The translations under genes were made by a program, and so were the position numbers. From assembly GCF_000003605.2 (NCBI RefSeq), contig NW_003158225.1, positions 207,407 through 231,094 of the forward strand: a stretch of DNA of 23,688 nucleotides, in the 5' to 3' direction. Below the pieces are notes generated by a model. The model ran no database searches. It was given only the letters and a program-made list of their open reading frames with translations, and was not told the origin of the DNA. Origin of the DNA: Saccoglossus kowalevskii (lineage: Eukaryota > Hemichordata > Enteropneusta > Harrimaniidae). Positions within the stretch are counted from its first letter, which is position 1; each line of letters opens with the position of its first letter. Below are positions 11,765-23,688 of the stretch, in pieces.

Positions 11765-11810
11765 CGCTTTAATCATCATAAGTGTTATCCCGTTCAGTAT
11801 AAAGTTTAAA

Positions 11811-12153
11811 TACTGTAAACACATTCAAATAGCTATAGGTCATTTTAGCGAATTTGACTCAACGCATGAATTGAAATCTTAATTTAGCGAAAGTGCAAAC
11901 AATTTTATTGTGAGAACAAATAATTTGTTTAATCACTTAACATCCATTGAATTGACAATAAACGAGAATAAAAAGTAAAATAACTAAGAACTACAAAAAG
12001 AGGAAAAAAATAGTACTTTAAGAAAAACATTTTTATTAAAATGATGAATTAATATACTTTCTTTTAAATTAGTGACATCGTGAATTATCGAAATTATGAA
12101 TTAGCTGAATTAGCTAAAATAACATGCTAGCTAGAAAGATATATTTTACAGTA
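11811..12153. mobile_element. MITE-like element, copy A
   Basis: Bounded by TACTGTAAA on the left and TTTTACAGTA on the right. It carries internal TTAGCGAA words and a block AGTGACATCGTGAATTATCG near 12070-12090 that closely matches the second copy at 13369-13589. The termini match only over about nine bases, so its edges are less certain than copy B. No transposase frame is present, so it is non-autonomous at best. Confidence 0.6.
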
Positions 12154-12359
12154 TGTGATAATTTGCTATTTGTCGTAAAAATCAAGTTTTGCCGAATCGT
12201 CACGGTGATTAACCAATCGTGTACCCTTCAAACTTTTAACTCAGCGACGGTCTGGAGTGGAAATGATTACGACGTGCAACACACTTTGTTTTTTGTTTCA
12301 CTCTCAGATAGTTCAAAATGGTGATTTATCACCAAAAACATCGTCAGACGTTTTCTCAA

Positions 12360-12730
12360 TATCGGTAATTACTCGTTACTCATAAGGTGAATGAGTGTGC
12401 GGGGTCATTGACCTCTTAGTGTTAGTTGTCAAATGACAACTTTTGTTGTTAAAAACATGGAGAAAAGGCCAATAGGTGTCTTCAAATATGTCAGTGTATT
12501 CCCTATCGCATTTTCCTGAAAGTGTTTCCTCGCCAGGTGTCATCTGCTAGTAGCAGGTCAGTGGCCATTACTGTCTGCAATGTGATCTCCTCAAACAATT
12601 CCTAACCTCAGACAGCCTATTATTAATAGTTGTGTGTGACATAAGCGGTAACCCACCCTCTCTGCTGTGCCCCTTTTTCTGAAAACTCATCAATATCACG
12701 CCACTAGTGTTCACTGACAATTGTGCAAGA
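12360..12730. promoter_or_regulatory. Candidate regulatory stretch with an IR-1 nuclear-receptor site
   Basis: GGGTCA-T-TGACCT at 12402-12414 is a perfect one-base-spaced inverted repeat, the layout bound by EcR/USP- and FXR-type receptors. A second palindrome, GTTGTCA-AA-TGACAAC, follows at 12425-12440. The surrounding few hundred bases are less AT-biased than their flanks and lack repeats. It is unproven that the region is regulatory; it lies in the DPM1-PLCG spacer. Confidence 0.3.
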
Positions 12731-12960
12731 GAGTATTACCATAATTCAACTAGTACTGTACTTTGTATTTATAATTTTGGACCGTATAGACATAATTTTT
12801 ATTTTTACTGTTCATGGTCAAAATTTGAATTAAAAAAAAGGTTTTATTTTGTGAAAAAATGATAAAAGTTGTTTTTGGCGTCCTAGGGATTATTTTAATT
12901 TTGTGTAACAATCTCGTTGTTAATTTGACCGCTATCGGATGTTTTTCTAAGTTGATTAGC

Positions 12961-13131
12961 AACTCTGGGTGGGGGATGGTAGAAATATGTTTATTGTTTA
13001 TTTTTTTTCATTTAGTCTTAAATTAGATTTTTGATTTCAGGGTGTGGCTATAGAATATTTATTTGCTTTCCTTGTAGAATATTGTTTTTTTTTTTTGTTT
13101 TTTTTTTTCCAAAAAATCTTCTCCCAGAGTT
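12961..13131. repeat. Short inverted-terminus element, copy 1
   Basis: Begins AACTCTGGGTGGGGGATGG and ends TCTTCTCCCAGAGTT, so AACTCTGGG is repeated in inverse at the other end. A related pair of ends lies at 15038-15119. The interior includes a T-rich tract (13086-13108). There is no coding content. Confidence 0.5.
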
Positions 13132-13368
13132 TCTAATGTTCAATCCCTTAGAACAAGAAATTACATTTTTTTCAATGTTCACACAAAACAAAGACAATCT
13201 GCGAGACAGTTGGCAAAAAATATGTATTGTGAGAAACCATCCTTTTCAACTTTTCTAAATTGAGAGTATTTGAATTGTCAACCTACTTTTTGTGTTTGTA
13301 TATATATTATTGTTGCAGTAGTATGTCATTGCACTTCTAGAGGGCGTACTTTGATGAGTAGGACCAGT

Positions 13369-13589
13369 TACTGTAAAACATGTTGAATAAGCGGCATGCA
13401 ATTTTAGCGAGTTGTAGTAAAATGACGTAATAGCGAAATGTTGATTTAGCGAATCTCTCTTGTCATTATACGATTATTGATTTCCTTGTTTGGCGCCTAT
13501 TTTGAATTGATAATTAGGTCATTAGCGACATCTTGAATTAGCGAATCAATTCTCTCGCTAAATTCGCGAAAAAGACATGTTTTACAGTA
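13369..13589. mobile_element. MITE-like element, copy B
   Basis: Terminal inverted repeats TACTGTAAAACATGT and ACATGTTTTACAGTA are perfect over 15 bases; the outer TA on each side may be the target-site duplication. The 221-bp interior is rich in TTAGCGAAT-type words in both orientations. It shares the block AGCGACATCTTGAATTAGCG with copy A (about 19 of 22 positions). No transposase is encoded, so any movement would have relied on an enzyme elsewhere. Confidence 0.8.
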
Positions 13590-14867
13590 CTTTTCCTTTA
13601 AGATCGATTATATGCCAGGTCTTCACTGTGAGTTAAACAGTATGATATCTAGATTCTGAATCTTAGTTCACAGCCTTGTGCTTGAAAGGTAACGAAGTAT
13701 TGTAGTAGGTATTAAATTGTGCTAAGATTTCGAGAACTTGTTCGAATCTTTCGCAAACTCGTTGTAAACATACTCCATATCGGTGAGCGGTGATGCTAAA
13801 TAAACGTATAGTGCAATATATGAAAGATATATTACAATGAATTATTTAAGATATTTTGTGTCGAATTTCACGATTTATTTGAATTTTAGAAAATTAGAAA
13901 ATGGTATTATTCAAATTTTGACGAAAATTGATAGATATTGAAGATATATTGACGTACGCCAATGACGCTGGTCTCTGGCGCAATATGCAAAGGTTGACGA
14001 AACTTGACAGCTGAATTACTCATAGTTTTAAAAAAATAACAAATTTAATAAAAGCCTGACCATATTAGGGAATTGTTATTGTTGATTGGCTATTTATATC
14101 ACTCAAAATTTTACAAATGTATTATAATTAAGTTTATTCTGTCTAAACTCATATTATATTAGGGAATATTTAATATGATGTATTAATATGTAAGGCACTC
14201 ACAGAAACTAACCAATAGATTCGATATATCTAATAAAAATACACCCGTACGTCAATAGTTCCAGTCTAATGAATATTCATGTTTAGAAGTCAAAATTGAC
14301 GAAGCTTGATCAATAATGACGATATGTTGACATCAGGCTGTGAGTTTGACCAAATATTTCTGAAGTTGACGGCAGTCTCTACTTCTTACGCTGAAAATGT
14401 AGGATTTTCATCAAAGTTTGACAATGTATTATCTTTTCTCAAAAAATTGACAGCATATTCGATATAACACTTATTATACCATAATGAATAAACAGACCTT
14501 TGCTGACGGCGATGATTCTTAGATAATTACATTCATAATTGCATTTTATTTTGTGACACAAACATCCAAACAAACCTCGCAGTATTTCATCCAAACACAT
14601 GATCTATAGATTATAAGATTTAAAAAAAAAAAAACTCTCATAGATTTCAAATTTCATACCAAAGTAAAATACTGGACTCAAATCGATGACTGAATCAAAA
14701 GTTAATAGAAATTAAATTAAAACAAAACTAAAGACAATATTTTTATATATAAATGCCAGTTTCTGTCATGTTCCAAATAGACAAAGTCTTACCAGCGTCG
14801 ACAGAGGGCGGCATATTCAATGATCAAATTGAATTACTATACCAATCACCGTCCCTCAACGTCGTTT

Positions 14868-14912
14868 GGGACTCAATCCCCACGCATACACAGGTGACAA
14901 CCTCGCCGCTTA
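14868..14912. repeat. Partial copy of the repeat in DPM1 intron 4
   Basis: TTGGGACTCAATCCCCACGC, then ATACACAGGTGACAACCTC, closely matches the right part of the element at 19180-19340 (TTGGGACTCAATTCCCGCG, then CACAGGTGACGACTCTC). I did not find the matching left terminus nearby, so it looks truncated. Confidence 0.7.
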
Positions 14913-15037
14913 AATAATCCCAAGACGTTTTTTCTTTTGGCAGAAATTTTAAACCGGAACTCTAAATGTCCTTTTAGGTAATATACAACACGTCAATCCT
15001 GAACAATCAAGTCATTCACTGACAAACTTCCGTACAT

Positions 15038-15119
15038 ACACTCTGGGAGGAGGATGGTATTAAAAATTAGTTTTTCACCCCATGATTTGTTGTCCTCAAT
15101 GTCTTCTCCCAGTGTTTGT
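15038..15119. repeat. Short inverted-terminus element, copy 2
   Basis: Begins ACACTCTGGGAGGAGGATGG and ends TCTTCTCCCAGTGTTTGT, an inverted repeat with a two-base indel. Both ends resemble those of 12961-13131, which makes chance less likely. Confidence 0.5.
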
Positions 15120-16397
15120 AATAACCAGCCTAAGGGGTTTTGAATGTGAAAAACGTACAACAGGACTTCTTATATTGGCGAGACATTAATTGGTCAATTA
15201 TGGTGGCGAAGTGGTTTCATGCTCTTATACTACAAAAAACAAAATTTCCTCATCAGATTGTAAATGAAACTTGGTACTAGATGCTCTGGGGCAATGCACA
15301 GACTTTTGCCTTGTAGTTTACTTGAACTCCATGCATATGATCATGCTATTTTCATAATAATTACTAGTAGCCAATTCTCAGATTTCCAACTGATACTTCA
15401 AGAACCATCAAACAGATTTCAGTAAAATATTATATCCTTAGGTAATTTTCAGGTAGTTTTTAGTTTCATGATGAAATCTTATGTTATTGTTATGTCAGTG
15501 ATGGCCTTTCAAATAAAACATGAAAGTGTTCTAGGTTCTTTAACGAGGCATCTATATGTGTGGTAATTCTTTTTCATACCAAATTTGGTTGAATTTTGTA
15601 GTAGGGTGGCTTAAACTTGTGCAAAGGCATTGCTTAGCTGGGAAAGTTTGTCATTTCTCAATGTTTTGTAAGAATCAGAAAGACAAGTTACATAATTTAG
15701 CAGTGAGGATTCATGACATCTTTGTAAGTGACTGTTAGATGCACATATCAAGATTGAAAGTACAGTATTACAGTACACCAATCAAACGAATACCTTACAT
15801 TTTGAATAAGACACATCCACAGACGACAAAACCAGAACAAACGCAAATAAACAGAAATAGAAACCTTCCATGTGAACTCCATGGACATAAACCTTTGTTG
15901 TGAAATAATGCATTCATAATTTGCAACAACATTTTTTTATTATTTTAAAAACTGGACTTACAATTGAATTTACAATATTTTGTATTTTTTTGAAGACTGA
16001 AATGTCCGGCAATGACTTCACTCTAGTATTTACCATAAAGAATCATTAATCAATATACCATGCTCGGTGACTCATTAATGTGGAATTGAAAACCAGTTAT
16101 GAAATCTTCTCATCAAGTCATGCCCTTCCGTGACATGACAGTGCTTCTGTGATATCAAAAAAAGCCATTCAGACGAACAACTCAATCTGATTGTAAATTT
16201 GTTCATTACTTAGAATATACCAGGGTAATCTCTAAAATCAAATATTTCAAGTTTTTTTGTGAAAGGTGGTGACAAATGTTGACTTTGTGTACAAAAAGTT
16301 AATTATATCGTGATTAAAATGAACACATCAACTTTTTAATAATTGGATCTCATAATTTTCTTATATCGGTATGTATATATCCCCACAGTATATCATA

Positions 16398-16403
16398 TTT
16401 ATT
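16398..16403 (-). terminator. Candidate polyadenylation signal of DPM1
   Basis: The minus strand reads AATAAA starting about a dozen bases after the DPM1 stop codon. If this hexamer is used, the 3' UTR would be only a few tens of bases. Other AT-rich hexamers lie further downstream, so the real end is not fixed by sequence alone. Confidence 0.5.
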
Positions 16404-16414
16404 ACATCAATTAT

Positions 16415-22332
<5,918 letters not shown>

Positions 22333-22465
22333 CTACACTGATACTAGCCTAACATATAGGCGTGAGTACACCTTTGCCGGCCGGATGGCATCAGACCTCA
22401 TTGTGTTGGGTTTGGAGCACCGCGAAGGGCGCAACGCACGCGACCTTGTCAGGCTACACTGATAC
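22333..22465. repeat. GC-rich 109-bp segment between 12-bp direct repeats
   Basis: CTACACTGATAC occurs at 22333-22344 and again at 22454-22465. The DNA between them is strikingly GC- and CpG-rich (GCCGGCCGG, GCACCGCG, CGCACGCGACC) within an AT-rich region. This is what an insertion with a target-site duplication would look like; the inserted sequence is not one I recognise. Confidence 0.5.
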
Positions 22466-22674
22466 CTGCAATATTGGAAAAGTTGATCCCATTTCAACTG
22501 TTTACTAGTAGTTTCGTTAAAATTCAAAGGCTACGTTATTCTAGTATATCATTTAATAAAACAGATAAGTACTATTGACAAAAAAAATCAATTCCTTTCA
22601 TGGTATTATAAATATTTATATAGTTTTTAAAGGCAGCTGAATCCAACCAGCCAACCAAAGAGCGCAGTTAGCAT

Positions 22675-22682
22675 TGACGTCA
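22675..22682. promoter_or_regulatory. Full CRE palindrome
   Basis: TGACGTCA, the palindromic CREB/ATF site, lies about 670 bp upstream of the DPM1 start. A CpG-containing patch (CGTCGCGCCGG) follows at about 22753-22763. Together they hint at a promoter, possibly of an unseen gene to the right, but an 8-mer alone is weak evidence. Confidence 0.3.
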
Positions 22683-23440
22683 TGTGAAAATGTTCCATGT
22701 TATTCCATCGGCTAATAAAAACCTCCTCTCTCGTTTATCAATTTAAGATGATCGTCGCGCCGGGTCATGTTCGATGTCAGACTCATAGCGACATGTAAAA
22801 TACTACCGCCCTTTATTGTGAAATTTATCATTATTTATAAAATAATCTCGTCTTAACACAAAACATTATTAAGACGACTTAATCTAAGTTTGAAACTAGC
22901 AATATTCTTGATACAATTGCATAACTAGTATGTCAGTTCTGAAACGGAGTCACCCACTTTAAAATATTTGTTTTTTTAAGTTCACTTTTTATGATTTTAA
23001 AATGAAACAGCTGGCAATATACTGAGGTACAAAAACAGCGTCTCTCTCCTATATGTTAATATTGCTGCCACTTTTTGTCAATTGTATGTAATTACATAGA
23101 AACAGACATGTTTGGAGAGATTTGAACTGCTATGATGAAATTGTTTTCGCGTATCTGTTAATCGACTTAATTAACTGATTATTAGCGAATGGCTGTGTTA
23201 TGTCTGTCATCGTTTAGGCAGGCGAGGTCCTGGACGGAACTCGACTCAGTGATTTGGAACTAATTACGAGATAACCGTCGCTATTCGGACTACTATTTCT
23301 GACAGTTAGTATTCGTAGTTATTAATGTAGTGAACGATTAATCAAACGATATGACGTGTTCAGTACTTAGCGTGATTGGCTTTATGATTGAAGGTTACGC
23401 CTTAGAGTCTTTTTACTGCTTTGTAATTGGTTAGAGTTTT
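22683..23440. other. Spacer without recognised gene
   Basis: Moderately AT-rich, with scattered CpG-rich patches after about 23200. No coding exon, RNA gene or clear repeat was recognised. Confidence 0.5.
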
Positions 23441-23458
23441 GAAAATGAATAAAGAGAG

Positions 23459-23583
23459 TTTGAGTTGGTCTTGGCGAGTACTCCACGACAGAGACAGTCC
23501 AGTCCTAGAGAGTCTTGGGGCGAGTCTAAGGCAGTCTTGGACTGAGTCTTGGGTCAGCCTTGCGATAGTCTTGGGGACTTTTC
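23459..23583. repeat. Degenerate AGTCTTGG short tandem repeat
   Basis: Variants of GAGTCTTGGG (GGTCTTGGCGAG, AGAGTCTTGGGGCGAG, GGCAGTCTTGGACTGAG, TCTTGGGTCAGCC, ATAGTCTTGGGGA) follow each other at irregular spacing of roughly 13-20 bp. A plus-strand frame (ATG at 23444, stop near 23684) is open through it. That frame's peptide has no recognisable domain, and its composition simply reflects the repeat, so I do not call a gene. Confidence 0.55.
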
Positions 23584-23688
23584 CCCAGGGCGCTGTGTCT
23601 TATAGAGTGCTCAAAAGACCGACTAAGACGAGAGTTGAAACGTATTTCGTTGTGTGTGTCTATTTGACCGTAAGGCTTAAGTGACTTT

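Larger units (their letters stand above)
13590..16397. other. Spacer 3' of DPM1
   Basis: No gene was recognised. It contains the TTGAC word cluster (13918-14451), a partial copy of the intron-4 element (about 14868-14912) and the short element at 15038-15119. The plus-strand open frame at 15556-15738 has no recognisable motif. Confidence 0.6.

Noticed and set aside
11474-11809. Plus-strand open frame across the assembly gap
   Set aside because: Half of it is N, and the real part has no recognisable motif.

Overview
The window looks like AT-rich nuclear DNA from an animal, most likely a marine invertebrate. It contains multi-exon genes with canonical GT-AG introns, tandem satellites, many short inverted-repeat elements and an assembly gap of 168 N. 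Frequent TACATGTA words and a dispersed repeat ending in an AGCTCC/GGAGCT hairpin are features I associate with mollusc-like (lophotrochozoan) genomes. That placement is inference; the sequence does not name a species.

Two genes can be recognised, both on the minus strand and in head-to-tail order. The first is a complete nine-exon DPM1 gene (positions 22003 down to 16415). It encodes a 242-residue catalytic subunit of dolichol-phosphate mannose synthase, and every exon, splice site and codon phase could be assigned. The second is the first coding exon of a phospholipase C gamma gene (9922 down to 9724). It carries the N-terminus and the start of the first PH domain and ends at a GTAAGT donor. 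I found no continuation in the 9.7 kb downstream of it, so the rest of that gene probably lies beyond the left edge. The two genes act in unrelated processes (ER glycosylation and receptor-tyrosine-kinase signalling). Their linkage matches their shared location on human chromosome 20.

Layout: 1-453 is a 33-bp minisatellite. About 640-1240 is a dispersed repeat with degenerate internal copies and a terminal hairpin. 2232-3319 is a 36-bp minisatellite. 4672-5588 is a 26-bp satellite with a higher-order repeat of about 358 bp. 5589-9723 is non-coding, presumably PLCG first intron. 9724-9922 is PLCG exon 1. 9923-16397 is the spacer between the genes; it holds the gap, two related MITE-like elements, another paired short element, a near-perfect 41-bp palindrome and possible regulatory sites. 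16398-22003 is DPM1, with foldback elements in at least two introns. 22004-23688 is upstream of DPM1, with a CRE palindrome and a degenerate AGTCTTGG repeat near the right edge.

I did not find a novel multi-gene system. The unexplained signals are mainly repeat structure: higher-order satellites, foldbacks and a strongly strand-biased cluster of TTGAC words.
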